From positions 1,054,001-1,118,000 of the forward strand of contig NZ_CP127251.1 in assembly GCF_030285925.1 (NCBI RefSeq): 64,000 nt of DNA. The letters run 5' to 3'. This document shows, in pieces, positions 33,868 through 43,081 of this stretch. The notes under the pieces are model-generated. The model searched no databases. It was not told the DNA's origin and saw only the letters and a program-made list of their open reading frames with translations. Numbering within the stretch: the stretch's first letter is position 1; every line of letters starts with the position of its first letter. Origin of the DNA: Devosia sp. YIM 151766 (GTDB lineage Bacteria; Pseudomonadota; Alphaproteobacteria; Rhizobiales; Devosiaceae). The translations under genes were made by a program, and so were the position numbers.

Positions 33868-33969
33868 ATCCCTCCAACAAACGCATTTTAAAGAGGGCTC
33901 TTGCGCATCTGGTGAAAAATGGTTCACATATGATCCGGAATTGATCACTTTTGGCTGCGAGGGTTCGCC
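33868..33969. promoter_or_regulatory. Divergent promoter region with two inverted repeats
   Basis: Between the divergent hydrolase and enolase-superfamily genes lie GTGAA-6-TTCAC (33912-33927) and TGATC-7-GATCA (33931-33947). Either could be the operator of a regulator, for instance the GntR-type protein encoded at 42147-42851. I see no clear -35/-10 pair. Confidence 0.45.
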
Positions 33970-35103
33970 TTGAAGATATCCGCCATCCAGTTCGTCGCGC
34001 TGAGCGCTCCTCTGGGAGCCGCCAAGCCCTACGGAATGTCGAAGTCGCTGGCGACTGGACGCGCTTCCACGGTGGTCAAGCTGACCCTGGAAAATGGCAT
34101 TGTCGGCTTTGGCGAGGCCTGGGGCATGCCTGCCTTCAATCGCGGCTATGAAGCCTTCCTTGCCAACTATCTGGTCGGCACCGACGTCTTCGATATCGAG
34201 CACGGCTATGCGCGGATCATGGCCCGCCACTACCACTTTGGTATCCAGGGGCCGATGATGGCCTGCATCAGTGGCATCGATATTGCGGCCAAGGATGCCA
34301 TGGGCAAGCTGCTGGGGCTGCCCGTCTGCAAGCTGCTGGGCGGCCAGCGGGTCGACAGCGTGCCGATCTATGCCTCGGGTGGCTATATCACCGAGACCCC
34401 GCGCGAAGACTACCGGCCACAGATTGACCTGCTCGCGGCGGGCAACTATCCCGCCGTCAAGATCAAGATCGGTCTTGGCCCGGATAGCGATGAAGAGCGT
34501 GTCGCAATTGCACGCGAGGTGCTTGATGACGACGTCGAGCTGCTGGTCGATATCAATTCCAACTATACCTACGATCTGGCCATGGAGAGCATGGAGCGGC
34601 TCGCTCGCTATCGTATTGGTTGGGTGGAAGAGCCACTGAACCCCGCCGATTTCCAGGGCTATGGGCGCCTCCACAAGCGCGCCCGCATGCCGATCGCCGC
34701 CGGCGAGGCGCTCTATACGGTGTTCGACTTCAAAAACCTGGTCGATGCCGGTGGCGTCGATGTGCTGCAGCCCGACATCAGCCTCTGCGGCGGGTTCTGG
34801 CAGGGCCGCAAGATTGCCGAACTGGCCTATGCCAACCATCTGCGCATGTCTCCCCATGTGTGGGGTGGTGCCATCGGGCTGGCCGCAGGTGTGCATTTCA
34901 TCGCCTCACTGTCGGCTTTTCCGCATTCAGAAAACATCCCCAAGCCGACGCTGCTCGAATACGATCTCGGCGCCAATCCGCTGCGTACCGAATTGCTGAA
35001 AGAGCCGATCGTCGTCGAGAATGGCAGCATCGCTATTCCGCAGGGGCCTGGTCTTGGCATCGAGGTCGATGAGGAGGCGCTGCTCCGATATGCTTCAGCC
35101 TGA
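33970..35103 (+). CDS. Mandelate racemase/muconate lactonizing enzyme family protein
   Basis: The product has 377 residues, TTG start at 33970. Enolase superfamily: K164-x-K166 in AVKIKIG, metal ligands D194 (VDINSN), E220 (VEEPL) and Glu in the AGEA segment, and a His in SPHVWGG near 296. The Lys pair and His indicate an MLE/MR-type racemase or acid-sugar dehydratase/cycloisomerase. It starts a long co-directional operon with an oligopeptide-type transporter, an epimerase and RidA, so it probably acts on the imported compound. Confidence 0.87.
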   Translation: MKISAIQFVALSAPLGAAKPYGMSKSLATGRASTVVKLTLENGIVGFGEAWGMPAFNRGYEAFLANYLVGTDVFDIEHGYARIMARHYHFGIQGPMMACISGIDIAAKDAMGKLLGLPVCKLLGGQRVDSVPIYASGGYITETPREDYRPQIDLLAAGNYPAVKIKIGLGPDSDEERVAIAREVLDDDVELLVDINSNYTYDLAMESMERLARYRIGWVEEPLNPADFQGYGRLHKRARMPIAAGEALYTVFDFKNLVDAGGVDVLQPDISLCGGFWQGRKIAELAYANHLRMSPHVWGGAIGLAAGVHFIASLSAFPHSENIPKPTLLEYDLGANPLRTELLKEPIVVENGSIAIPQGPGLGIEVDEEALLRYASA

Positions 35104-36121
35104 TACCACCCGGCCAGCCGCGCAGCCCGTGCTGGCCGTAATCGATCTCAAGACCCATTTTTTTACCGACGCAGGCGTGATCAAGGCCGTCAATGGCGTG
35201 ACCTTGAGCGTCAGCGAAGGGGAAACGCTCGCCATCGTCGGTGAGTCGGGCTCCGGCAAATCGGTGACCGGCTTGACGGTCATGCGCCTGCTGGCGCGGA
35301 CCACGGCCCGGGTCGTTGGTGGCTCGATCCACTTCCACGGCCGCGACAATGTCAGCACTGACCTTTTGGCGCTGAGCGAAAAGGCGATGAGCCGTATTCG
35401 CGGACATGACATCGCCATGATCTTCCAGGATCCGATGTCGAGCCTCAACCCGGTCTTCACCGTAGGCGACCAGGTGGCCGAACCGCTCCGGGTGCACAAG
35501 GGGCTGAACAAGAGTGAGGCCCGGCTTCAGGCCATCGAGCTGCTGCGCCAGGTGGGAATTTCTGGCCCCGAAAAACGCGTCGATGCCTATCCCCATGAGC
35601 TGTCCGGGGGCATGCGCCAGCGCGTCATGATCGCGGTGGCGCTGGCTTGCGATCCGCGCCTGCTGATCGCGGACGAGCCAACAACCGCACTCGATGTGAC
35701 CATTCAGGCCCAGATCATCGACCTGCTGCGCAAGCTGCAGCAGGAACGCCGCATGGCCATGATTTTCGTCACCCACGACCTCAAGCTGGTCAGGCAGATC
35801 GCCGACCGCGTGGCCGTGATGTATGCAAGCCAGGTGGTTGAGGAAGGGCCGGTCGATGAGGTTCTGGCCAATCCGCGCCATCCTTATACGCGCGCGCTGC
35901 TCGACTGCATTCCCTCGCGCCGTGATGGCGCGGGCAATCGCCGCTCGCTCCAGCCCATTCCCGGCACCATGCCCAATCCGCTCTCGCCGCCGGCCGGGTG
36001 CCGCTTTCATGCCCGCTGTTCCCATGCCCTCCCGGCCTGCATCGCCCGTGAGCCTGAACTTCAGGTTGTCGATGGCCGGCATGTGACCCGCTGTATCCGT
36101 TGGCAGGAGATTGCATCGTGA
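35090..36121 (+). CDS. Oligopeptide-type ABC transporter ATP-binding protein (DppD-like)
   Basis: The product has 343 residues from ATG at 35090, overlapping the previous gene by 14 bases. Walker A is GESGSGKS, the Q-loop region [14 protein letters not shown], the signature [12 protein letters not shown], Walker [13 protein letters not shown], and the C-terminal oligopeptide/dipeptide domain includes a Cys cluster ([15 protein letters not shown]) that in relatives binds an Fe-S cluster or metal. It pairs with the ATPase encoded next. Confidence 0.9.
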   Translation: MLQPDTTRPAAQPVLAVIDLKTHFFTDAGVIKAVNGVTLSVSEGETLAIVGESGSGKSVTGLTVMRLLARTTARVVGGSIHFHGRDNVSTDLLALSEKAMSRIRGHDIAMIFQDPMSSLNPVFTVGDQVAEPLRVHKGLNKSEARLQAIELLRQVGISGPEKRVDAYPHELSGGMRQRVMIAVALACDPRLLIADEPTTALDVTIQAQIIDLLRKLQQERRMAMIFVTHDLKLVRQIADRVAVMYASQVVEEGPVDEVLANPRHPYTRALLDCIPSRRDGAGNRRSLQPIPGTMPNPLSPPAGCRFHARCSHALPACIAREPELQVVDGRHVTRCIRWQEIAS

Positions 36122-37122
36122 CGCCTGCACAGTATCCAGAGGCAAAAGCCGCCGAACCGGGCCCGCTGGTTTCGGTCACCGGGCTCAGCAAGCAATTTCC
36201 GGTGCGCGGCGATAGCTGGGGTACCCCGGCGCAGGCCGTGCGCGCCGTCGAGGACGTCGATCTGACTGTTGCACCGGGTGAAGTGCTTGGCGTCGTTGGC
36301 GAATCCGGGTCCGGCAAGTCTACCGTCGGTCGGCTACTGTTGCGCTTGATCGAGCCCAGTGCGGGCAAGGTGATCTTTGATGGCCAGAACCTTGGCGAAC
36401 TCGGCCCGGATGACCTGCGCAAGTTCCGCCGTCATATGCAGATGATCTTCCAGGATCCCTTTGCCAGCCTCAATGCCCGCATGACGGTGGGCGATGCGCT
36501 GATGGAGCCGATCAAGCTGCATCGCCAGCAACGGGGCCGGGCGGCCGAGGAAGAAGCCGTGGCGCTACTCGAAAAGGTTGGCCTCTCGGCGGACCATTTC
36601 AGGCGCTATCCCCGCGCCTTTTCCGGCGGCCAGCGCCAGCGCATCGCCATTGCCCGCGCCCTCGCATCGTCGCCGTGCTTTATCGTGGCTGACGAACCGG
36701 TTTCGGCGCTCGATGTGTCCGTTCAGGCAGAAGTGCTCAACCTGATGCAGAATCTGCAGCAGGAATTTGACCTGGCCTTGCTGTTCATCAGCCATGACCT
36801 GTCGGTCGTTGAAGTCATCACCGATCGGGTGATGGTGCTCTATCTCGGCCGCGTGATGGAGGTCGCGCGCACCGAAGAGCTCTACGACAATCCTGCCCAT
36901 CCCTATACGGCGGCGCTGCTGCAGGCGGCTCCGGGCTACGCCGGGGAAAGCCGGCAGATTCTGGGCGGCGAGATTCCGAGCCCGATCGCGCCGCCATCCG
37001 GCTGTGTTTTCCGCACCCGCTGCCCCTTCGCGCTGGCGGAATGCGCCCAAACCATTCCGGCCCTGCGCGAAGTTCGCCCTGGTCATTTCAAGGCTTGTAT
37101 CCGTGACGGCATTGCTTTCTGA
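36118..37122 (+). CDS. Oligopeptide-type ABC transporter ATP-binding protein (DppF-like)
   Basis: The product has about 334 residues from GTG at 36118 (GTGA overlap with DppD-like). Walker A is [23 protein letters not shown] follows, the signature is [12 protein letters not shown], Walker B is [12 protein letters not shown], with a C-terminal [15 protein letters not shown]ys cluster. It forms the ATPase heterodimer with the preceding product for the permeases at 40265 and 41224. Confidence 0.9.
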   Translation: MTPAQYPEAKAAEPGPLVSVTGLSKQFPVRGDSWGTPAQAVRAVEDVDLTVAPGEVLGVVGESGSGKSTVGRLLLRLIEPSAGKVIFDGQNLGELGPDDLRKFRRHMQMIFQDPFASLNARMTVGDALMEPIKLHRQQRGRAAEEEAVALLEKVGLSADHFRRYPRAFSGGQRQRIAIARALASSPCFIVADEPVSALDVSVQAEVLNLMQNLQQEFDLALLFISHDLSVVEVITDRVMVLYLGRVMEVARTEELYDNPAHPYTAALLQAAPGYAGESRQILGGEIPSPIAPPSGCVFRTRCPFALAECAQTIPALREVRPGHFKACIRDGIAF

Positions 37123-38062
37123 AACTCCGCGCATACTGGTCATCGGGGGGCGCGGCTTCGTAGGTTCCCACATTGTGCGGGCCCTCTTGGCCCGCGACAT
37201 CCCCGTGCATGTCTTTGGCCCCAACATGGCCACTGACCTGCTTGCCGATCTGGGCGGGCGTTTCGGCGAGACCATCGGCTCGGTAGAAGATCAGGCGGCG
37301 ATCCTTGCCGCCATCGAAGCGAGCAGCGCAACCGCGATTGTCACCACGGCTGCCTTTGGCGAGGGCGGCAAGGGACTGATGCAGGGCGGCGAGGCCGATG
37401 CCGACCGCGCCATGGCGATCAATGTCGACGGCCTGCGCCATGTGCTCGAGACTGCCCAGGCAACCGGCATCAGCCGCGTCATCACCACCGGCTCAAGCGT
37501 CGTGTTCGGCCCCGCTGACAACTATGACAGCGAGCGCGTCGATGAGACTGGTGTCAAGCGGCCACGCACCATCTATGGCCTGACCAAGGTTCTGTCCGAA
37601 GACCTGGTGCAGTATTATCGCGACCGCCATGGGCTCGATGCCAGCTCGATCCGCCTGCCGATCGTGCTCGGGCCGGGGCTCTGGTACCAAGGTGCAGCCA
37701 GCGCCATTGCTGGTGTTATCGCCAATGCTGCGCCGGGTGCCCGCCACCAGGTCCGCTTCCACGACATGCCAATCGACCTGATGCATGTATCGGACGTGGC
37801 CCGCGCCATTGTCGAGGCCCTCGTCACCGATGCGCCGCTTGAGGCGATCTACCATATCAACGGCTTTACCGCCCGCCTCAGCGAAATCGGTGCTGCCGCA
37901 GCTGCACAGGTGCCCGGTTATGTTGTCGAACAGGAAGTCGTCCCCCCGGCCAATACCTTTCCGTTGATGGACGACACCCGCTTCCGGGCGCGCTTCGCCT
38001 TCATCCCCCAATATGACCTCAACGGGTTGCTGCAATCCCAGATCGGCGGAGACGGATCATGA
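37103..38062 (+). CDS. NAD-dependent epimerase/dehydratase
   Basis: The product has about 319 residues from GTG at 37103, overlapping the ATPase gene by 20 bases. Extended short-chain dehydrogenase: Rossmann motif GGRGFVGSHIV, catalytic Tyr-x3-Lys in YGLTKVL near residue 155, upstream Ser in ITTGSSVVFG. Similar proteins oxidise or epimerise sugar acids. Placement between transporter genes suggests that it processes the transported compound. Confidence 0.83.
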   Translation: MTALLSETPRILVIGGRGFVGSHIVRALLARDIPVHVFGPNMATDLLADLGGRFGETIGSVEDQAAILAAIEASSATAIVTTAAFGEGGKGLMQGGEADADRAMAINVDGLRHVLETAQATGISRVITTGSSVVFGPADNYDSERVDETGVKRPRTIYGLTKVLSEDLVQYYRDRHGLDASSIRLPIVLGPGLWYQGAASAIAGVIANAAPGARHQVRFHDMPIDLMHVSDVARAIVEALVTDAPLEAIYHINGFTARLSEIGAAAAAQVPGYVVEQEVVPPANTFPLMDDTRFRARFAFIPQYDLNGLLQSQIGGDGS

Positions 38063-38520
38063 GCATAGACGCGCGCCTCAAAGAACTGGGGATCGAACTG
38101 CCTGACGCGGCCTCGCCCTCATTTAATTACGTGCCCGTGATCCTGCATCGCGGCATCGCTTATGTCAGCGGCCAGATGCCCAAGGTGGATGGTGACGTGC
38201 GGGTGTTCGGAAAGGTCGGCGCCGAAGTCGATCTGGCCACCGCCCAGGGCGAAGCCCGCATCTGTATTCTTCAGGGCCTGGCATGCCTCAGGCAATCGCT
38301 GGGTTCGCTCGACCGGATCGAGCAGGTGCTCAAGATCAACGGTTTCGTGGCCTCGGCACCGGGCTTCAATGCCCAGCCCAAAGTGCTCGATGCAGCCTCG
38401 GATCTGCTGGCAGAAATTTTCGGCGAGGCCGGTCGGCACGCGCGAGCAGCCATCGGCGCAGCCGAACTGCCCCGCAATGCAGCGGTCGAGATCGAGATAA
38501 CAGTCGCCTATCGCGACTGA
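38059..38520 (+). CDS. RidA family protein
   Basis: The 153-residue RidA (YjgF/UK114) protein is of the longer subtype beginning KELGIELPDAA. Sequence VILHRGIAYVSGQMP and GLACLRQSLGSLDRIEQVLK are family landmarks. It may lack the Arg of true enamine deaminases (the end reads ARAAIGAAELPRNAAVEIE, where R-S-A is usual). It overlaps the epimerase by ATGA. Likely role: hydrolysis of reactive imine intermediates or a pathway-specific deaminase. Confidence 0.82.
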   Translation: MSIDARLKELGIELPDAASPSFNYVPVILHRGIAYVSGQMPKVDGDVRVFGKVGAEVDLATAQGEARICILQGLACLRQSLGSLDRIEQVLKINGFVASAPGFNAQPKVLDAASDLLAEIFGEAGRHARAAIGAAELPRNAAVEIEITVAYRD

Positions 38521-38606
38521 ATAAACGCCGAATGGCGAAACACGACGGCAGTCGCGGCCCATGGGGCGCGGCACGCAAAGGAATGAGAGAACACAAGGGG
38601 AGTACC

Positions 38607-40205
38607 ATGACCTTTATGAATATATCCGGCATGCGACGCTTCGGGCAGAAACTGCTCGGTGCCACCATGCTCAGTCTGCTGGCACTGTCGCCAAGCCTGG
38701 CCAATGAATTGAGCCTTTACGGCCCAGCTGCAGAAAACGCTGTCAGCGGCGGCCGCCTGAATATGGGCCTGCTGCTCGAGCCGCCCGGCTTCGATCCGTT
38801 CCACCAGGCCGCCGATGCGCGCATCCGCCTGACTGTTCTGGTTTACCAGGGCCTGTTCTACGAAGGTGCGAACGGGCAGGCCATTCCGCTGCTGGCCGAG
38901 GGTTTTGAGATTTCCGAGGACGGCCTGGTCTATACGATCAAGCTGCGTCAGGGCGTCAAGTTCCATACCGGCGGCGACATGACCGCAGCAGACGTGGCCT
39001 ATAGCTACAACTATATCCGCAACCCCGATAACGGCTCGCCCGGCGCCGGCGATTTCTCGATGGTGAGCAATGTCGAAGTGGTGGACGATTTCACCGTTCG
39101 CTTCACGCTGACCGACAAGAACTCGTCGTTGCCCATGACGCTCGGCAATAAATACGGCGCCGTGGTTCCTGCCGGCTATTTCGACGACGAGAGCGCCAAG
39201 AACCGCATAAACTCGGAAAGCGTTGGCACCGGCCCGTTCAAGCTGGTCGAGTTCGTTCCCAACTCGCACGTCGCGCTCGAGCGCAACGAAGTCTACTGGG
39301 AAGCTGGCGTTCCTTATCTTGATGCCATCGACTTCTCGATCCTGCCCAACAGCGCTTCCATGCTGGTTGCCCTGCAAAACAATCGCATCGACCTGGTTCC
39401 GTTGAGCCGTCCGCAGGACGTGCAGCAGGTATCCGGCGTGCCTGGCCTGAACATCGAGCGCTGGCCGTCGCTAGCCCAGACTGCGATCGATCTGGGCTCC
39501 GAGCTCGAGCAGCTCAGCGACGTTCGTGTTCGTCAGGCCATCTCGCTTACCGTAGACAAGACGGAAATCCTCAAGGCCTCCGTTGGCGAATATGGCACCG
39601 CTCTGGGCACCATGGTCTCGGGCATGCAGGAAAGCTGGGGTCTCCCCCTCGATCAGGTCCCGATGCAGGGGCCGGACCTCGAAAAGGCCAAGGCGCTGAT
39701 GGCTGAAGCTGGCTACGCCGACGGCTTCACCATGACGCTGACCACCATTAACGGCTTCGATTGGATGGATCCGGCTTCGGTTACCCTGCAAAAGCAGTTG
39801 GCTCAGATCGGCATCACCCTGGACATCCAGCGCGTTGACCTGGGTGTGTGGGTGAACAATTTTCGCTCCAGCCAGATGGGCTTCACCTTCAACGACTGGG
39901 CGGCCCAGCCCGATCCCAACCTGCTGTTCTACCGGCACTTCCACAAGAAGCCCGATGGAGCCGACTTCCGCAACTGGAACAATGACGAAGCCAGCGCCCT
40001 GCTTGACGAGGGGCGGGCAGAAGCGGACCCCACGAAGCGCCGCGAGATCTACGACCGGTTCCAGACCATACTTGCCGAGACTGTTCCCACGATCATGCTC
40101 TATTCGCCCGATCACGTGACCGTTCGCAGCGACAAGGTGCAGAACTTCACCCAGCATCCGACGGGCTGGTATTTCGGTCTGGCGCGGACTTTCATCGCCG
40201 AATGA
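38607..40205 (+). CDS. Oligopeptide-type ABC transporter solute-binding protein
   Basis: The 532-residue precursor starts at ATG 38607, with AAGGGGA before it. The N-terminus has positive charges then a hydrophobic run (MLSLLALSPSLANE), a Sec signal peptide with cleavage probably after Ala. SBP family 5: GLLLEPPGFDPFHQAADARI, TGGDMTAADVAYSYN, VGTGPFKLVEF, and the pattern near YDRFQTILAETVPTIMLY. It delivers the substrate to the permeases below. The family covers peptides, nickel and opine-like or sugar-derived compounds. Confidence 0.88.
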   Translation: MTFMNISGMRRFGQKLLGATMLSLLALSPSLANELSLYGPAAENAVSGGRLNMGLLLEPPGFDPFHQAADARIRLTVLVYQGLFYEGANGQAIPLLAEGFEISEDGLVYTIKLRQGVKFHTGGDMTAADVAYSYNYIRNPDNGSPGAGDFSMVSNVEVVDDFTVRFTLTDKNSSLPMTLGNKYGAVVPAGYFDDESAKNRINSESVGTGPFKLVEFVPNSHVALERNEVYWEAGVPYLDAIDFSILPNSASMLVALQNNRIDLVPLSRPQDVQQVSGVPGLNIERWPSLAQTAIDLGSELEQLSDVRVRQAISLTVDKTEILKASVGEYGTALGTMVSGMQESWGLPLDQVPMQGPDLEKAKALMAEAGYADGFTMTLTTINGFDWMDPASVTLQKQLAQIGITLDIQRVDLGVWVNNFRSSQMGFTFNDWAAQPDPNLLFYRHFHKKPDGADFRNWNNDEASALLDEGRAEADPTKRREIYDRFQTILAETVPTIMLYSPDHVTVRSDKVQNFTQHPTGWYFGLARTFIAE

Positions 40206-40214
40206 TGTCAAAGG

Positions 40215-40238
40215 CGGGAGGCGCCGCTGCGCCTCCCG
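40215..40238 (+). terminator. Intercistronic hairpin after the binding-protein gene
   Basis: A perfect 9-base stem (CGGGAGGCG / CGCCTCCCG) with a 6-base loop begins 10 bases after the stop. It parallels the hairpin at 149-175 behind the other importer's presumed binding-protein gene and likely favours higher binding-protein levels. Confidence 0.6.
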
Positions 40239-40264
40239 TTACAGAGCTGCGCACGGGATCGATC

Positions 40265-41209
40265 ATGGGCTCATATCTACTTAAACGGCTGTTCGCCTCA
40301 CTTCTCACGGCCGTCCTGGCGTCCATTCTGGTCTTCTTGCTGGTGCGCATGGTGCCCGGCGACGTCGTGGCGCAGATGATGGGCCAGGCCGGCGGAGAAA
40401 ACGCAGCCGGTGCATTGCGTGAGTTCTTCGGCCTCGATCAGCCGATCTACATGCAGTATCTGGCCTGGATCACCAATGTCCTGCAAGGCAATCTCGGCAA
40501 TAGCTGGACCCGTGGCCTGCCGGTGACCGAGATGATCGGCCCCGCTTTCCTGGTCACCTTGGAAATTGCCATTCTCACGCTGGCGGTCGCCACTCTTGTC
40601 GGTGTTCCACTCGGCATCATTGCCGGCATCTACGAAAACCGCCCGCTCGATACGGCAATCCAGACCTTCAACATCCTCGGACTTGCCGCGCCGGTGTTCT
40701 GGGTTGGCCTGATGCTGCTGGTGGGAGTGTCTGCCCTCATCGGCTGGTCGCCGCCATTGCGCTTCGTGCCGATCACCCGATCGCTCGGCGACAACCTGTC
40801 CATCCTTATCCTGCCGATTGCCAGCCTGGGGCTGCTGCAGGCTGCCGCCTATAGCCAGTTCGTACGCCAGAACGTGGTGTCCGCACTCAATCAGGAATAT
40901 GTGCGCACCGCCATTGCCAAGGGCGTGCCGGTCCGGGTGGTCTTCTTCAAGCACATCCTTCGTAATGTGCTGATCCCGATCATCACCTTCATGGGCCTGA
41001 TCCTGATCCAGATTTTGGGTGGAACGGTGATCATTGAATCGCTGTTTGCCTTGCCCGGCCTGGGCCGTCTGCTGCTTACCGCCATCGAAACGCGCGACTA
41101 TCCGGTGCTCCAGGGGGCTTTGCTGATCGTCGTCGTCTCCGCCATGGTCGTCAATCTTGTCGTCGATCTGACCTACCGCCTGATCGACCCGCGCGTGCGC
41201 GTGGCCTGA
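40265..41209 (+). CDS. Oligopeptide-type ABC transporter permease (DppB-like)
   Basis: The product has about 314 residues from ATG at 40265; the frame is open from 40202 but MGSYLLKRLFASLL is the typical DppB beginning. Six hydrophobic segments. The coupling loop is in VRTAIAKGVPVRVVFFKHILRNVLIPI. The conserved LPGLGRLLLTAIETRDYPVLQ lies near the C-terminus. Forms the channel with the next gene's product. Confidence 0.9.
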   Translation: MGSYLLKRLFASLLTAVLASILVFLLVRMVPGDVVAQMMGQAGGENAAGALREFFGLDQPIYMQYLAWITNVLQGNLGNSWTRGLPVTEMIGPAFLVTLEIAILTLAVATLVGVPLGIIAGIYENRPLDTAIQTFNILGLAAPVFWVGLMLLVGVSALIGWSPPLRFVPITRSLGDNLSILILPIASLGLLQAAAYSQFVRQNVVSALNQEYVRTAIAKGVPVRVVFFKHILRNVLIPIITFMGLILIQILGGTVIIESLFALPGLGRLLLTAIETRDYPVLQGALLIVVVSAMVVNLVVDLTYRLIDPRVRVA

Positions 41210-41223
41210 CTTCGGAGTTTCCC

Positions 41224-42099
41224 ATGGCACAAGCTACCTTATCCACCACGCCATCCGCTCCTGCGCCTCTTGGCGCCTTGGGCAAGCTGCTGCGGACCGC
41301 GCGTCGCGAACCCGGCTTGGTGCTCGGTATCGCCCTGCTGGTCCTGCTGCTTCTGGCTGCCCTCTTCCCTTCGCTTTTTACTGCGCAATCCCCGATTGAC
41401 GTGTTCATCGACCGGGCCATGCAACCACCCTCTGGGGACCACTGGTTCGGCACCGACGACGTCGGGCGCGATATCATGGCACGCGTTATCTATGGCACGC
41501 GGGTTACCCTGGCTATCTGTGCTGGCTCGCTGCTGATATCGGCAGTGATCGGTGGCGCCCTGGGGCTGGTATCGGGCTTTTTCGGCGGCTGGACTGATCA
41601 GGTTCTTGGACGCCTGGTCGACGTCCTGCTGAGCTTTCCGCCGATTATCCTGGGGGTCATAATCACCGGCGTTCTGGGGCCGAACATCGTCAATCTGATC
41701 ACGGCGCTGTCAATCGTCTATATGCCGGTATTCTTCCGCATCGCCCGTGCCGGGGCAATGAGTGAGGTCGGCAAGACCTATGTCGAGGCAGCTCGCAGTA
41801 TCGGTGTGCGCGACAGCACGGTGTTGCGCCGCCATGTCATGCGCAACGTCCTGCCGCTGATCCTCACCCAGTATATGATCCTGTTCCCGCTGATCCTGCA
41901 GATACAGGCAGCACTCGGTTTCCTGGGCCTTGGCGTACAGCCCCCAACACCGGACTGGGGCGCCATTCTGGAGCAGGGCAAGAACTACATTCTTTACGCG
42001 CCTTGGATATCGGTGTTTCCGGGTCTTGCCGTTCTTACTGCAGCACTCGCCCTGATGCTGGTTGGCCGCGCGGTGCAGAAGCGGATGGATCAGCGATGA
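41224..42099 (+). CDS. Oligopeptide-type ABC transporter permease (DppC-like)
   Basis: The 291-residue product has an N-terminal cytoplasmic arm, a first membrane segment LVLGIALLVLLLLAALFPSL, then the diagnostic HWFGTDDVGRDIMARVIYG. The coupling region is YVEAARSIGVRDSTVLRRHVMRNVLP. It is 14 bases after the DppB-like gene. This is the last gene of the operon. Confidence 0.9.
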   Translation: MAQATLSTTPSAPAPLGALGKLLRTARREPGLVLGIALLVLLLLAALFPSLFTAQSPIDVFIDRAMQPPSGDHWFGTDDVGRDIMARVIYGTRVTLAICAGSLLISAVIGGALGLVSGFFGGWTDQVLGRLVDVLLSFPPIILGVIITGVLGPNIVNLITALSIVYMPVFFRIARAGAMSEVGKTYVEAARSIGVRDSTVLRRHVMRNVLPLILTQYMILFPLILQIQAALGFLGLGVQPPTPDWGAILEQGKNYILYAPWISVFPGLAVLTAALALMLVGRAVQKRMDQR

Positions 42100-42118
42100 G
42101 TAAAGGGCGTACAGCGGG

Positions 42119-42135
42119 CGGCGCGGTTCGCGCCG
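42119..42135. terminator. Hairpin between convergent genes
   Basis: A 6-base stem CGGCGC / GCGCCG with a GGTTC loop lies in the 47-base gap between the end of the transporter operon and the end of the GntR gene. It is likely a shared terminator, though without a strong T-run. Confidence 0.45.
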
Positions 42136-42146
42136 TTCCCTTTCGA

Positions 42147-42851
42147 TCAGTTGCTGCTGACGTTGGACAGGGTGCGCAGCAGGTAGTCGCGAATGGCCTG
42201 GCGTGCCTTGTCGGCTTCGCCAGAGCGCAGCGCCTCCACGATCACCAGATTGTCCCGATACGCTGCCTCACGCACGACCAGGACCGGCGACAGCTGCCGG
42301 CCCGAACGACCCCAGCCGGCGCGGCGCCGGGACGCAATGATCTGCTCGAAGATCGAAATGATGAAGCGGTTACGCGAGGCGCGGGCAATCGCCATGTGTA
42401 CCGCATATTTCGCTTCCTTGAATTGATCCCAATCCTCGGCATTGCGCACTTGTTCAAGCGCGACTTCCATTTCCTCGATCAACTCGGGCGTGATGCGCTC
42501 TACGACCAGATCGGGAAGGTTGGGCTCGAACAGCAAGCGTGCTTCGAGCAGTTCAGCCAGCGTGAACTCATCCTTCGCGGCTGCGCTGCGAACAAAGGTT
42601 CCGCGACCGACGTGGCGAATGATCAGGCCTTCGTCTTCCAGCAGGTTGAGCGTCTTGCGCACGCTGTTGCGCGCGGCATCGAAATGCTCGGCAAGCGCAC
42701 GCTCCGTGGGCAGACGGCTTCCGGCCGGGTAGACCCCTTGCATGATTCCCGACTTCAAGTCGCGATAGATCGACTGCGAATCCAGTTCGGATTTGGCTCG
42801 GGCACTTTGGGCGACGCCGGCTATCGAGTTGGTTTCGATATTCATGTTCAC
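42147..42851 (-). CDS. GntR-family regulator, FadR/FCD subfamily
   Basis: The product has 234 residues. Winged helix at about residues 25-90 (MQGVYPAGSRLPTERALAEHFDAARNSVRKTLNLLEDEGLI), FCD all-helical ligand domain after that (LLEARLLFEPNLPDLVVERI; metal/ligand His in MAIARASRNRFIISIFEQI). Such regulators sense organic acids or sugar acids. It is divergent from the ThDP enzyme and convergent with the transporter operon, so it probably represses both until the substrate or an intermediate binds. Confidence 0.87.
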   Translation of the reverse strand: MNMNIETNSIAGVAQSARAKSELDSQSIYRDLKSGIMQGVYPAGSRLPTERALAEHFDAARNSVRKTLNLLEDEGLIIRHVGRGTFVRSAAAKDEFTLAELLEARLLFEPNLPDLVVERITPELIEEMEVALEQVRNAEDWDQFKEAKYAVHMAIARASRNRFIISIFEQIIASRRRAGWGRSGRQLSPVLVVREAAYRDNLVIVEALRSGEADKARQAIRDYLLRTLSNVSSN

Positions 42852-43081
42852 CGACCATTGGGTTGCAATATGACCGCTTTGGTTGAAGCGGTCGAACTGT
42901 TCAAACCTATACCAGACTAGCTGATTTATTAAAGAGACTATCCCGAACCCAAACCGGGCATTGCCTCATTGGACCGATCAGGTTGGAATTGGTTTGAAAT
43001 GGGTAAAACCCGCAAATTGAACTGGCATGGCAGCATTTTAAGCGAATGCCATGCCTCGACGGACGCGAGAAGGAGAATGAG
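42852..43081. promoter_or_regulatory. Divergent promoter region of the GntR and ThDP-enzyme genes
   Basis: A 230-base non-coding gap separates the two divergent genes. It includes GTTCAAACCTATACCAGAC and a lower-GC patch TTTATTAAAGAGACT. No symmetrical operator is obvious. AAGGAG lies 9 bases before the ThDP gene start. Confidence 0.4.
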
